Source: Phoronis australis
Taxonomy: Eukaryota; Phoronida; Phoronidae
NCBI GenBank assembly: GCA_002633005.1
Contig: NMRA01000567.1
Location: forward strand, 70,954 to 134,953
Direction: 5' to 3'
Length of the DNA stretch: 64,000 nucleotides
Shown here: positions 1-14,300 of the stretch, piece after piece
How positions within the stretch are numbered: position 1 is the stretch's first letter
Layout of the letters: the number at the start of each line of letters is the position of its first letter
Position numbers and translations under genes: made by a program
Notes under the pieces: generated by a model
Databases searched by the model: none
What the model saw: the letters and a program-made list of their open reading frames with translations, nothing else
Told to the model about the DNA's origin: nothing

Positions 1-1450
1 TTACCCACCTGCCAACACAAAGTTAGAATACCCGATAAGCGCTAACGAAAGGTGTGTCAGGACTTGTGGCTGTTCCCAACAAGGCTTTGTCCAAATATAG
101 GCATAGAATTTCACTCCCCCTGGTCACCAAAAATTTTAACCCTATTATGGGCACTGATTTCACACACATTTTTTTTCCATTGCAAATTCCGTTTCTATAT
201 TTTTTCTTGTTTTCTCTCAATTTTCCTTTATGCACGAACTCTAAATGAATGATTTAACCTGTTTCAATGTTTATTTAATGAAACTACGAAATCGAAAGAC
301 TCTGAAAACTGCAAGTACTAATTATCACGTAAAAAGCACTAAAAAATACGCCTGCATAATGTTTTGACAGTGCCATTTTGTGCCAAGTTCGATTACCCAC
401 ACATCAACATGAATTAATTTTAGAGTCAATTAACTATTGAAGCCAGCCTGAATGGTCATTTAAGTTCACTGTTTACAGCCATGCTCTTTTTGTACTGGAG
501 ACACGATAATATGAAAAGGCTCTTAAGTCAGAATTTTTTTCTGAACTTAAAGCGCAATATATAGAAATATTATATGATGAAAATTACTCAACCAAAATAT
601 ACAAAGAGAAATTTCGTTTCACCTTTTCCAAGATTTACACTCTACAATTGAAAGTGAAGAAATTTTACCACAAATTAGACCACACATTCCACAATTTGTT
701 GTTACATACAACATGTTAATCATACATCAACATTTTTCCCTAGTAAAAACTTGCCAACACTTCAACACTTTTTTCCAGATGAATTAAAAGGAAACATGTT
801 TTACACGCACTGAAATTGCGAAGATTGTAATTCTTCTGGATTGCCATGACGAGCACATACAACTTGACGATTTTAGAAATAAGCATGGACTGCAAAAACA
901 CAACAGAACTTCGAAAGGCTATTTTATTCAAAAACTATTTGACAACCAGAATTGTTAAACCTGCCTATGGATAGATTAGGAGTGCCATCTAGAGTTCATG
1001 GCTTAAACCAGATTCCAACTTACAGTAGTAACAACTTGCCTGTTTTTTTCTAACTAAAGTGCAGACATCACTTATTATATGAACAATTCAAATTGATAGC
1101 AACAATTATTATATGTCAGTAACTGACAGTAAGGAGTACAACTCAACTGATTATTTATTGACTTAGTAAAATGTTTCAGATGGAAGGATTGGAACTTTCA
1201 GGAATACTGATATAACATTGCCAGGTTAAATGTTACTCAATATTTGCCTCACCTATGAAAATGAAACATTCTTGCACTTGAAATCACAAAACTCATCCTT
1301 TTTGTCGTTAGGACAAACCGATGGAAACCACACTTTCCAGTCTGCAAACCCACTTTCAATTCTCCTTTCAATGGTTCAAACACAAGTTGAATAGATCCCA
1401 GGATGGATACCGTGGACAGATCTGTATCGAGTGCACCTGACCTCACCTTT
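1..1450. other. TBCB 3' flank and 3' UTR, no gene seen
   Basis: AT-rich stretch downstream of the TBCB stop codon. No open frame here looks like a known protein and I see no splice-bordered coding exon. The part nearest 1450 should be TBCB 3' UTR. A minus-strand AATAAA (TTTATT on the plus strand at 1154-1159), about 295 bases past the stop, is a possible polyadenylation signal. Another TTTATT near 269 is an alternative. Which one is used cannot be decided from sequence. Confidence 0.6.
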
Positions 1451-4400
1451 TTACATCTCATCGTCACTGAGTTCTAGATCTTCCTCAGGAAAGTCACCAA
1501 CTTTCACATCCTCTGGTCGGACAAATCCCCCATACTTTGGCGGACATTCAAAATATCTCTTTCCTTTCACACTAAAAACCAAATTTTATTCAATTTTAAA
1601 GAGTTTATGCATACTGAGTTAAAATCTTAAGATAACTCCAATGTTTTTCAACAGGTAGCTCAAAATCATCATAAATTTTTCTTGTGTGACAACATGAAAA
1701 CAGTAGTTTTCAAAATAGACAGTGCTCGTACGTGCTATGTCAAACTTCTTGTTGGAATTATTTGACAGTTTAGTCGAACTGTTGTCACAACAAAATAGCA
1801 TGTTTGTCCAAATTTAGTCAGAGCTTAAGGTGAAGTAATTTGCGACACCAGAATTTTGATCGGTTTCAGTGGATATTTAATCAACCTTTGTGCATCAAAA
1901 CTCTGCTGAGTTTTGAAGCTGTCCAGTTTATTCTGAAAGCTACATAATAAAACGTATAATTTTTATACGATATTTTCCATTAAATAAAAATTTTGTCCTT
2001 CACGTTTTCTAGGTAACTGTGTAGGGAGTCATACACCTGTTAGGAAAAACAGGTTTGCAGACTTCAGCTTTCGAATACCACAAAATAAAAAACAAGTCAC
2101 ACCTAATGATAACCAAGCAAAGAAATGAAAAAATACTGAGTGAACACAAACTAAGGGAAATCAATCACAGTTATTGATAAAAGAAATCCGGGATTGTTCA
2201 CAATTATTACAACTTTTTTTCACAGGACTGTCTGCAGGTGGATGCCTTTGATGTCACGAAAACGTGATTGGGGAAATGACTTTATAGATTTTTTTTGCGT
2301 ATAAAGATCTGAAATTATTAATTCAAGTTTAACAATATTGTTAATCAAAATAAACAATGCCCCACAAAATATTAACACAAGACAATGCAGTCTTACCATC
2401 CATCATTCTTGCCTACAGGTTCATCATATTTGACTCCAACCCAAAGACCAGACTGAAACTCCGTCTCACCTATACAAAGAATCATGACTTCAAATTAATG
2501 AGATTGCTAGAGCACTCAACTAGCGGGACTATTACATTGGGACAAACAAAGTAAATGAATTTCCAAATCAGTGAGATTTTGTTTTGTTTTCATTTTGCAT
2601 TTGTCGGAAGAGATATTAAATTTTGAAATAAGGCGAGTTGTCCTTTTTAATTACAAAAGCCTGATTGCACTAGTACAAGTGCTGAGCTCACAATCACAGG
2701 CAGTAGTTTTGGAGAGGTTTGGTCTAAAACAGCACAGACATTCTTATAATGGGATTAGTATAAAAAATGCAAAGTAGCTAAAAAGTCATTTTCAGTGTTC
2801 TCCACGACCACTTTTAACGTGTCGCAGCGTCCTGTTTGGCTGAACGCGCGTCCTGTTTAAATGTCCCGCGTCCTGTTTAAAAATCCCGCGACCAGTTAAA
2901 AATATAGGGACTACTTTGTAAAAAAGGCATCGTCGTCATTAATAAGGTCTTCACTGGTTCAAATCACGCATGGCAGCAACTGGCCATAGCCCATTGAAAC
3001 TGATGAATAAAGGCCAAGTGGTCAGTTGTGGACAACCTAATTACCGGTCTCACTCAAGCGGCAGGCCGGGCCGCTAGTCTATGTGGTGTAACGCGGCGTG
3101 TAAATAATCTCTCAATTATCTATTTAATTCATCTCGAACTAGTTATAGTCAATTTAATTTAACAAAGGCCCAGTGGTACCTATACGCCTAATCCACTACC
3201 TGCTCACTGGAAGTGCAGTCCGGCACGAAAGTCGCTGATCATTAGGCCTACCCTAGGCCTATTCGCTTTTGAAGTCACCTTTTTGTGTTCCGCGGACAAC
3301 TGATCATATTACCGATTGAAAAAAAATTAAGACTTGGTGGTTAGTTCTTCTGCGCAGTAGATGTTGTCAGCGAAGTATATGTTGTCAGCAAAGACACCGC
3401 TGCGCAGCAGTTTAGACTACGGCTGTCTTCTGGAAGGCCAGAATTTTGGTTTTCGTAGCACATTATTTTTCAATATTGGGTGGACCACACGACACAGACT
3501 TTACCGCTACCAGTCTCAACAAACATTTGCATGAAACTGCTTTTGATGGTTCTCATTGGTTGTTGTTTGTGTATTTCTCACGTAGATGAATATTATTGGT
3601 TACTTTTGGTGCCACAGACCATTGAGATTGACCGAGTTCATCTCGTTGCCTTATAAGGAGTTTCGTAGGCAGCATGAACATTACACTTGTGGCGCATACT
3701 CCCTCTAAAAATCTGCCAAGCATTCGCTAGCTCAACTTCGGTGGCCGTGCGTGACATTTGCGATTTCGAGGGAGTATTCCGAGATTTGGGACAGCGGATG
3801 ACGTCACTGAGTAAAGTTCAAAATATATGTCTCGCGCTGAAAAATTGTAGCCAAAATCACGTGCTCTCATTGAAGTCACACGGTAATATCTCACGTAATC
3901 TCACAGTCTTGTTTACCTCGCGTGGTCCTTACATTAGTGAATTCTATCCTGGCTTCCATTACCGATTGACATGCGCATTCTACATACTTAGAAATGTCGT
4001 CTGCCGCGGGAGCGCGAAGGACCGCTAAGCCTAAGGATTATTTTAAAAACCGAGAGATGTTTCAGATACTGACGTTGACTCAGATGCAGACACGACAGAT
4101 AATCCAGGACAGGATGGTGGTGATATTGCCGGGCTCGGTCAACAAATCGCAAATATCCGTGTCAGGAACGGTACGAACCGAATTTTTGTCGATAACGTCA
4201 GACATCAGCAATACAAATGAATAAAAAGTTGAATAAACACAGTTAATTGGTTGCACTACTGTGCATTACTATCAAAATGCGTGGGTAAAAATAAGGTGCA
4301 TACTAGCTTATGGAGAACGTTGACCGCCGCGCGGTTCCGGCGCGTTGCAGTTTTTACGCGTGCGACCTGTTTAGATTTTCAGATGCGGAGAACACTGATT

Positions 4401-5343
4401 TTTATTACTTATCACTTTGTGACGACACTGCTTCACTTATTGCCATGGTTACGATAACTTAGTGGCAATAATTAAGATTCTTAAAGCTTAAAATGCTACG
4501 AAACACGCAATAAAAATAGGCAGTAAAATATCAAAGCAGGGACTTCAATACATTTTGGTTTCACTGAAGTGGTATTGAATCACGTATTAATGCACGGCAC
4601 CACATTTGATAGACTGAAATTAGTTGGCCTTGCAAAATGCATACCTCACCATTTTGGTCTACAACACTCACCTAAACCTTCGTACAACTTAACAGTTTAG
4701 AGACTATATTACTACCCGAAAAGCTACACACAGTTCTCAGGGTGAGATTACACAGCTGATAAAGAGAAGACCAGAGGTCTGCACTATCCTACACAAGCAC
4801 AGGACACAAATATATGGCAACCACGATGGGATTTCAAAAAGGAAAGCCAAATGTTGCTGGTATGATTTGTACTAAAATATGCTTTGGCTATCATCCTTCA
4901 TATTTCAAATGGCTATTCTCTTGACCTTTCATAATTGTGAAACATTGGAACATTCCTGAAGTGGTGTCTTTGGTGTACAGTAACCTACTAACTAGACAGC
5001 ATGCTACACTTTGAGTTGTCATTATTACACCTGTAAAACGGAGGTGGGAACTCAACAAAATTTGGGACGTCAATTTGAAAATGCTTTGCACACTATTCTC
5101 CAAATTAAAATTTGGAACAGGAAAACCGTAACTAATAATGAAATACCCTGTGGAATTCAGCACTTTATGCATTGCAAAAATGTGACATCCTTTAAGAAGT
5201 TTCAAGTAAACAAATGTCTCATATCAATGTAAAATTTGGTACCAGCCTTACAATTAATCGTGTGACTGACGCTTATTATTCTCTTACCTAAGTACACAAC
5301 TTCCCCTCTCCTCGCCATCTGGCCCTTAGTTTGTACTTCACAC
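1451..5343 (-). CDS. TBCB: TBCB exons 5-7: CAP-Gly domain and acidic tail
   Basis: Exon 5 (5343-5288) encodes [18 protein letters not shown]. Exon 6 (2469-2397) encodes [19 protein letters not shown] and the GKNDG motif. Exon 7 (1571-1451) encodes [19 protein letters not shown], then [18 protein letters not shown] and a TAA stop at 1453-1451. This is a full CAP-Gly fold, the module that binds EEY/F-like C-termini. The Ser that usually follows GKNDG is Cys here, formed across the exon 6/7 junction (TG|T). The acidic C-terminus ends in Met rather than the Ile I recall from vertebrates. Confidence 0.94.
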
Positions 5344-8300
5344 CTACAAAATATATGTTTAACACAATAACCAAAAACAATGGATTTCAATCAGTTTGAC
5401 ATGTTTTGGCGTTTATTAAAACACCATCCTCACAAGCAAAAATAGTGGCCACCTTGCTAGGCCCAACTACACGGGCACAGCCAGTTACAGGGGAGTAACA
5501 CCGAAACATATGAACATATGCTGCTACTTGCTATCACAGAGAATAGACAAAAAACTATTGCACAAGTATCAGCTGTCCATGTTGTGGACTAACAGATCTG
5601 GCGACAATTTAGAAGAAAGTTAGAAAACCTGATACATTTTAGAACAAAAATTCCATGACACAAATTAAGCCTGTCGCGTAGTTGCCTGAGGGCCAAACTT
5701 TTGAATTAAGAACGATGGCAATTATATGCCATTTTCATTGTAAACATTATTATATCAAAGCTCACTGACAACATTCATGATAGTTTTTACCTGACGACCA
5801 CGTTATTAAACAGTGGATTGCCTGCTTATAAATTCACAGGTAATAGAATTACTTTTAGTTCTTGGCCAAAGTATTACCAAAGATCTTGCAACAAGTGCAG
5901 CTTTATTGCACAGCAGATGGTTAATGTTACGAATTAAGACTTAGATCAACTATGAGACCATAACAAAGTCTTCCCAAAGGATAATATTAGCCAACCAAAA
6001 AATTGGGCTTCACACAATCAGTCACTCACACACACACACGCGCGCGCACACACACACTTATGATACAGTTGCCAAATCCTTGTTTATTACTAGTTCTGAA
6101 TTGAAACAAGACAAGATTTTACGAGATTTCACACAAATTTGAATTCTTTCCACAAATACATTGAGGTTCCCTAAAACCACCTTGAGGTGGTGAAGTGGTA
6201 ACTTCACTTCTAAAATTCTTTGGTCTATTTAGACTAATCTCTGGCCAATTGTAATGCCAAATGAATGTAAATAGATCAATAGATTTTAGAAACGAAACAT
6301 GCTAAGGTTATTGTATTTCAGTGCAAATGTTTCAGGCTTTTCTGACGACATAAATTGCCGTTTTCATGATTATTGTTAGAGCATGAAACAACGTGTGGCT
6401 TTGGAGATTTTTTTGTACCAGGTTCAAAGATCATGATTTGTTGCAGAGCAAAATAAAATTTAAGGCTTGCGCCTCAAGACAAGTTCCACTAAATGCACTC
6501 CCACAGCCTACTGAAAGACCCATGACTAGGTAGACTTGTTTGGGTAATTCCATAGTCTGTTGTCACCCTTTGTTCAGAGTAAAAATGGAATTGTTCGATG
6601 AGAACATGACATTCCAGAATGGAATCACACAGGAGACATATCCTGCAGTTCTCAGCCAATAAGGAAGGGGATATATATATATATCATGGAGTCGCTCACT
6701 TATGTTAGGTTTGAGGACAGGATACCACATTGAACAGGATTCAGTTATGAAGCACGGTAAGGATGTTTTGTTAAAAACACAAATTAGGATCTCTCTCAAT
6801 CTGTCATCACATTGTACATTTCAAAAGATTTTTAAAGATATCTGCAACCATATTTAAGCACAAACGTTTTCAGGTATCTAGCAGTAGATAGATACATAAA
6901 CAATTAAATTGAAGACTAGAAATAAGGATTCACTTTTTGTGATGATGCATACGGGACAAGACCATTGCCGATCTACCGTACTGCTTGACCAAAGCTCCAT
7001 CTACAGCTCATAACAACAATAGCCAAGGTGAAGTCAACAAGATACAGATGCAATGTCAGTAAATTTGAGTCCTTGTTCAATTCTTGTTTTTTTATGTGCA
7101 ATGAAGCCGAAAGCATGACCGAAAGAAGATTATGAAAAGAATATAATGTAAGTTAGACTTCTTTCAGTTCATGGCTACCTGTCACCCAACTTCATGGTGG
7201 CTACCAACTCCTTCTGCCTCTGTTCCTTTTCCCGTTTTTCTTCATCTTTTCGTTTCTGCTCTTCTGGGTCAACCTCAGCGAACTGGCCCATTTTCATTCG
7301 TTGTTTGACGGCCCGCACCGAATCTAAAGAAACCAGACAAGATTAAAAATGAAGCTCTGGAACACATTATTAAGGAGAAAGTGAATCTGAAGATGACATT
7401 GCTTAAAGACTGTGTAAACCAATCATAGAAAACCATTTTTCAGGGTGCTTTGGGGTAGAACCCTTTATCTTGGTTCTTTTATGGTTATCTAGGACAAATA
7501 GAAAAATGCCCAAATTTGGCTAATTTCGAAACACCATATTTCAGAAATGGCCAACCAGATACAAATGAAACTCATATATTACATTCTATGCACTATTTTT
7601 CAAAAAAGCTGTTAGGACTTGCTTTTGTGTGAGGGGGTATAAAAAAGGAACTTTGTGATTTTAATGAAAAACTCAAAAGAGGAATTCAAGGGCAATAAAC
7701 TCCACTTGAGATGTATGAACAATCACAGAACATTTTGATCAATTATGTAAAAAAATTCATCCTAGGAAAATAATTAATATGAATTGATGTTGCCCCTATC
7801 TCAGATTTTACTGTCTCTGGCATCTGCACCAGAAGGTCATCCAATTATAGTATTCCAAGAAATAGGACAGATTACAGGAAAAAGACATTCTTTCCTAGCA
7901 CAGTCACGGACTGGAATAGCTTGCTGGGCTACATTACATCAGTCCCTACTCTTGATATCTTTGTCAGCAAGCTATCTGCCTTTCTGAAGTAACATGGTGG
8001 GGTGCCTCCATTTGGGACACCCGCTTACTGACTGCCTTATCTGTAAAAGATCTAGCTATGTTAACCGATCTCTGAAGTGACATCCACTATGTATATCTAT
8101 CTTTTTTTAAACCTGTTATGGTTGTTCTTGTTTTTGTTGGTCTTCATTGTTATACATTGACATAATACTCTGAAGAGTGTGGGCACTTAAACCAAGAAGA
8201 AGAAGAAGAAGAAGAAGAAGAAGAAGAAGAAGAAGAAGAAGAAGAAGAAGAGCGTTTTTGAAAGCTTTTCTTGGAATGTTTTTATGAAATAAAAATTGAT

Positions 8301-11300
8301 TAATGTTATTGATACTGTTGCTTTACTATCAATGTACCTAGTAGTTTCTTTTTGGTGAATTTTACTGAAAAGACATGGGTCACGTGACCCAGTTGATGGT
8401 AGAGTATTAAAACATCAAACATCAAATTCTACAGGCTTTCTACTTCCAGAAGAGTTAAAATCATTCTAATAGAAAAGTTTAGTAGCTATTTGGCTTACTG
8501 CACACACTTGTCAAAAAAGGTCCAACGAAATCTTGATATGGTGAGTTACCGTAACTCCAATCACACAATAAAATCCAGTACAGAATGGAGTTGATCAAAT
8601 GATTCAGCGAGAAGATTTGCAACTCCAGTAAACTTCATTATTTGAGTTTCAAGTTTGCAACTTTGCCCTGGGTTAATTAGACTAAGCACAGCCTGGAACT
8701 TAAGGAACAAGTGATTTAAGGCCCAGATCCTGGAACATAATTTTTTCAGTCTTCGTTTGCAATGATCTGATTTTCTTTCATTGGAAATTTCCAGCTATGA
8801 AAAGGATCACTCAAATGCATTTGTTACGAATCTAAAAATTCTACAATTTGATTAAATTTTAAGTCAGAATCTGAAAGCCGCGTAACAAAAAAGCATTTTA
8901 ACACTCCACACACTCTATAACATACCTGAGCGTTTTTCATAATCTTCCTTGGATATTTCAAATTTTTCTACCTTAGAGGTGTCTTCAAACTCTCCCATTC
9001 TTAAGTTTTTATCAACAACCTGCAACAGATTACACTTGGTATCTGAAATCAGGAACAGAGATTCATTTAATAATAGCTCGCCCTGGTGTTCTCAAGCTTT
9101 GCCTGAATTTCATATACAGCAAAAAATGTCCGAGGCATTGGGCCTGCATGGGAGGTCAGCTTTCCCAAGCCCAGTCGCTGATGACTTCTATGCTTCTAAA
9201 GAAATCGAGCTTGGATGATCCTTCCTGGATTTAAAGTTGTTATAAGCCTGCCTTCTGTTAAAAAGTGAACTATTGATTGATGTCATTTACCATTATAAGA
9301 GTCATCTCAACTTGTTCCTTACTCACAATACGGTTTGCGGACTTGAGAAAAACGGACAGTGCCTTATTGCTAGCCACCATGTTTAGCGTCTAAAATAGCC
9401 AATCGGGTCAGTTTAGCTGAATTCCAGCAATAATGAATTGCCTCTTTCTTCCTAAGTCCAGAAATCACTTTATGTGAACTGAGTGAAAAAACTGTCAGTT
9501 TTAGGGCAATAATAGCCTAATTCAAAGTCATTTCTTTTAAGAAAGGCATGCTTATTCCACCTTTAACTTACATGAATTATCATATTGTCTTCGACAGGGA
9601 AGGAGCCTAACATTGCACTGTCATTGTCCATGGGACACACTGGTTTACCATCTTTATCCTGTAACTGTAACTTCATGGTGGCTGGACTCGCACCCGTTAT
9701 GAGTTCTAGCTTGGACTGCAAATAACAAAATAATTATTTTACAATTAAATAGTTTGCTGAAAGTGCAGTTAAAATGCAGGTAATCAGCAGCATTTTCTGA
9801 TGCCAGAAAGATACCAGGTGTCAGAACTCTGTTTGGTAAGGCAATTATGTTCAAGTATATGCCATTCACAGAAAGCAGTACACAAAAAGTATCAAGAACA
9901 ATAAATATGTTTAATTCAGAATAAATGTACTTAAAAACACATTATCACAGCCAGCATAAACATAAATGAGTTTTTGAAAGTCCTTCACTTTCCTTTTTTC
10001 CGAACCTTTTCAAATACAGTAGTACATGCCAACCGTATTCAGTCTAAATGACCCCAAATACCACTCCGTGACATTAGAGTAGCTTTCCCTCATGCCTGAG
10101 GATGAAGAGAAACTGACAGGAAATTCAAAAGTTAGCCATTTTGCAAGAGTAGCCATCATGACATGCAGCTCTCATTTTTGCATTATTGTCAGAATTCCCA
10201 GCTATAGACAATAATGACATCCGTAGCCATGTCTACAAGTATAACCTACGACTAAAAAATGTTCCAATCAGGAAGCCATGGTTTAAAGAATACTTCAGGT
10301 AGAAAAAACAAAAGTGATTACTACTCATAAAGGATTTTAAAACCTTTAACATAACAGTGTTTCAACAACAAACCACGAAAAAAGAAACACAGAATTACCA
10401 TCATCTTTCAGATTTTAACAACTTATTAATGCCAGCAAGCAAGTTTTGGTATTTCAATGTACAAGAAAATACAATGGTGTCAGAGTTTGAATAAGTAGGC
10501 ACTGAGTAGCTACTTTGGTCTCAACAGTTGAAGGTCTATTGAAGAATGGTCTTCCTTTTGTAGTCGAGGATCGTGTGGGGTTGAACATAGTCACCAATAC
10601 AATACCACTAAATCACACTTCCAACTCCAACACATTCTGTCCCAAGTAGGTATCACAATTTTATACCTATTTCAGCCTTAACTTTCCAAGTCAAAAGCAA
10701 AGCCATTAGCAACAATCTTGGGTCAATAAAACTGGGATCACTATTGTGACTAAATTGGCAAAGAGAATAGTAATTTATTTTTATTGAACAGATTAATAGC
10801 ACGACAATAAACAACTTGCACATCATGTGATAGCTCAGGAACATTTTAGCTTAAAAGGATAGATTACGTATTAAACCCTGTTGCGATGATTTCAGCAAAC
10901 CCTCATTCAGCCACGTACTAATGCATTATTGGAATCAACTAAAAGCTCACACTCCCTATGCACAGATTGGACATTATGGTTCTTGGTGGGTGGTATTTTT
11001 CCACAGTTGCCTTGCACTTTATTAAAAGCATAGGTCACACTCGGCTTTGAAAGTTTTCAAATTTTCCTCCAAACTTTTGAGGGTTGTCAAATGTTACAGA
11101 ACATTATTTTGTTTCAGGGAATTGGATGGGAAAGTCATTTCAAGTATCTGCTGATAGGCCAAAACCGGATGTGGTATCCTTTTAAGAGTTCAACCAAGAG
11201 CAATATGAAGCATTGAAATCTACCCATGACTACACCGTAAATGGCATGCTTATAGTGGTGTTTTTAGTATAATAAAAATGGCCATTGGATGGCACAGAAT

Positions 11301-14300
11301 ATGTCAAATCCATCCGCAATTGGGAAGGCATCGCCGTCTTTCCAAACAAAACTATTTGCCAAATATAATTGAAATCTGCAAAGGAACTCTAAAAACACAG
11401 AGACAGACATAAAAAATCAAATTCCCATCAGCAGGCACAGGTTGAGTCTGTCCACCTATTGTCAAGCTAATAGGAATACACTCACCACATTAAGATTTTA
11501 CAAAGATACAGCCACACATGTGAAAAAAAAATGTCGCTACGGGGCACCACAGAACTTGGACCTGTCTGAAAACTCAAGCCTTGTCAGTAAGAATACACTT
11601 GCCAATTCTCATAATAATCCCAAGCGGTTTGACAGATAAAGAAGCAGTCAAAAATAATTAAAATGGTGCAGTATCCATCGAATCCATCTCAAAATGAGAA
11701 TGTGCTGTACCTTGTTTCGATAATAGAAACTTAATATTTTGCGAAATTTAATGGGAAAACATCAAGGAACCCAGAAAGTACAGAGACAGTCATTCTTAAA
11801 GTAAATTTGCCACTACAGGGCATTTATTGTACTGCCAGCAAGGTTTTAAAGGTGAAGGCAACCTTTTTTCATGTCACTTTGAGCTAAAATAAGGTTGGTT
11901 GGTTATCCTAGACATATTTTCCACGTAATTACAGCTTTTCGTAATTTTATAAATTACTCGTCCGCTACTCCGGAAGTGACGTTTTAGGAGGCAAGCGTTT
12001 CCCGCCACTTGGTTTTCCGTTGACTTTACCGTGCGAATCTGTTCTATTCTACTTTTGTTTTGTGCTGTTTTTCAACAATTGTCGCTACCACTTTCCATCG
12101 GCGAGTATTCTGCGGCAAGATATGTTAGTAGAGAACTTAACTACGTTGAATTTAGGGATTGTTTAGTGTGTTGTAAGCTGAAAATGGCTGGAGTCGGTGA
12201 CCCGTATCACAGTGACAGTAGTTTGAGTGACGGAGACCTTGTTCACAGCAGTGGTGACGAGGAATTTTTTCACCGAGTATAGCGAGGCAGAGTACGCACA
12301 GGCACAGCCAGCTGTTGAGAGAAACGAGGCGGCTACTGAGGACAGAAGTGGTGACACATCTTGGTGCAAATGCACTGTGTGCGTTGTTATGCCTACCTCA
12401 ATGGCATGCTTGTGCTATTCAGAGTTCGACGAGGCCAAGCCACTACTGGACATTGTTAAGTGGACCTCCGGCACACCACGGACAGAGGAACAACTGTCCC
12501 ACTTTCCAGAGTGTCCCGCAACACACTCCCACTGGATGGTGACCTGAGCACCCAAACTGCTTACATCGTGTCGTGTGACTCCCTCGCCACACACCTGGCA
12601 CCTTTTAAATAGACAAGTCCACAATAAACTTATCAAAGTTTGGCTCACCGATCTGTTCACTGAACGACAAACTGTCCTCTTCACTGGAGGTCGAACTGGG
12701 CCTGTAATCACTCCCACTACTCAATATCGCCGCAGGGCTGCTTAGAGGCTCTGGGCTGGAGAAAACAGCACAGGGCGAATCACTACTGGTTCCAGGAATT
12801 GCACGCTCTGGGGTATTTTCGGAGGCACGGGTGACAGTAGATGAAGTGCCTCCACTGGCTCCAGTCACTGTACTGGCCACAGCTCGCGAGGCTTCTCGCT
12901 TCAAAAACGCACTTCTCGGGGGTGGCGACGGGGCACTGCCGGGAATCTACACAGACGGAATGGCATCCTTCTTCAGGCGTTGTTTCGCAGGGACCTTCAT
13001 CAGTTCAGCGTACAAATCCCTTTCGTAACCGGAGGACAGAAAGTGCTTGCCACACACACGGTAATTCTCCACTGCTTTGTACGTTGCGTGGACGGGTAAC
13101 GCTGCGTTCTTCACACGAATGAGCCAAGTACGGCGAAATGTGTCATCCATCGGAAAGCAATGCAAACGTACTCCCAAAGCGCACGTGAGCCGATAATTAG
13201 TACATTCCGGTACGCAGCAACAGTGTGGCATGTTGACTGACTAGTAAATGAAAGCAAACGACAACGGAACTTAACACAACCGAGGTAGAACATTGACTGA
13301 CTCTGCAGCTCTCACAGTCAGACTATATGAAAAGAAATTGTCGCGAAATGCTTGCCTCCTAAAACGTCACTTCCGCAGTAGCGGACGAGTAACTAATAAA
13401 ATTACGAAAAGCTGTAATTAAGTGGAAAATATGTCCAGGATAACCGAAAAACCTTATTTTAGCTCAAAATGACATGGAAAAAGGTTGCCTTCGCCTTTAA
13501 ACAGGTACGTTATATCAGACTATTACCAAAGTTCACAAACATCCCACAAAGTCAAGGAATCCTATTTTTACCGCGCTCGTGAGGAGCGCGCAGTGATAAA
13601 AATAGCCAGTTGCTGAACGAAGGACTGCTCAAAGAAAAAGTTTGATAACGGGAGTATTTGTTAGAGTTGGAAAGAATTAAAGACATCAGCAGCCTCCTAA
13701 AGTGTCCCTCTACGCGCAAAGTGCACGTGACTTTGATGTTTTAATCAGAGTGAGGCATAATTTGCCAAAAAGCTTCTGGCCTATGACACTCCTATGGGAG
13801 CTCCTCCGTCTCTACTGGCCAGCTAGAAACGGTGGTGACAAAATAGAGGCGCCTCATACGTGGAAGCTTTTCGGCAAATTATGCCTCACACTGGCTAAAA
13901 CATCAGTCATATTATGATAAATACGGTAATTAAGTGCATAGAGGGACACCTTAGGAGACCGCCAATATTTTTAATTCCTTCCAACTCGAACAAATATTCT
14001 GTTATCAAACTCTTTCTTCGAGCAGTCCCATTCAGTTCCCAAAATCGGTAACGGGCCATTTTTAACACTGCGCGTGGCAGGTGGTATGACGTCATATCCT
14101 CTGACGTGCACAATAAAAATGGCTAGTTTCCATTTTGTGAACTGAATGAAGGACTTCTCGAAGAAAAAGTTTGATAACAGGAGTATTTGTTCAAGATGGA
14201 AGGAATTAAAGATATCGACGGTCTCCTAAACAGTAAAGGCTAAGGTGTCCATCTATGCTCCATGACCATGCACTTAAGTATAAAAAAGTGACTTAGATGT

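Larger units (their letters stand above)
11850..13496. mobile_element. Kolobok-like TTAA element with THAP gene
   Basis: A 1,647-bp element with inverted ends of about 150 bp (11850-12004 and 13343-13496). The ends start AGGTGAAGGCAACC on the left and AGGCGAAGGCAACC on the right (reverse complement), and match well throughout. It is flanked by TTAA on both sides (11846-11849 and 13497-13500), the expected target duplication. TTAA duplications plus a THAP-domain protein point to the Kolobok superfamily; piggyBac also uses TTAA but has different ends. Two tail-to-tail ORFs sit inside: a P2X7-tail-like one on plus and a THAP one on minus. No transposase catalytic core is seen, so the copy is non-autonomous. 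It lies in TBCB intron 1. Confidence 0.8.

Noticed and set aside
2945-2975. B-box-like GGTTCAAATC as a tRNA gene or SINE head
   Set aside because: No A box or cloverleaf pairing at the right distance; it lies within the hAT-like element.
8194-8252. (AAG)n tract as coding poly-Lys/Glu
   Set aside because: It follows a LINE 3' UTR with a stop upstream and is the retrotransposon tail.
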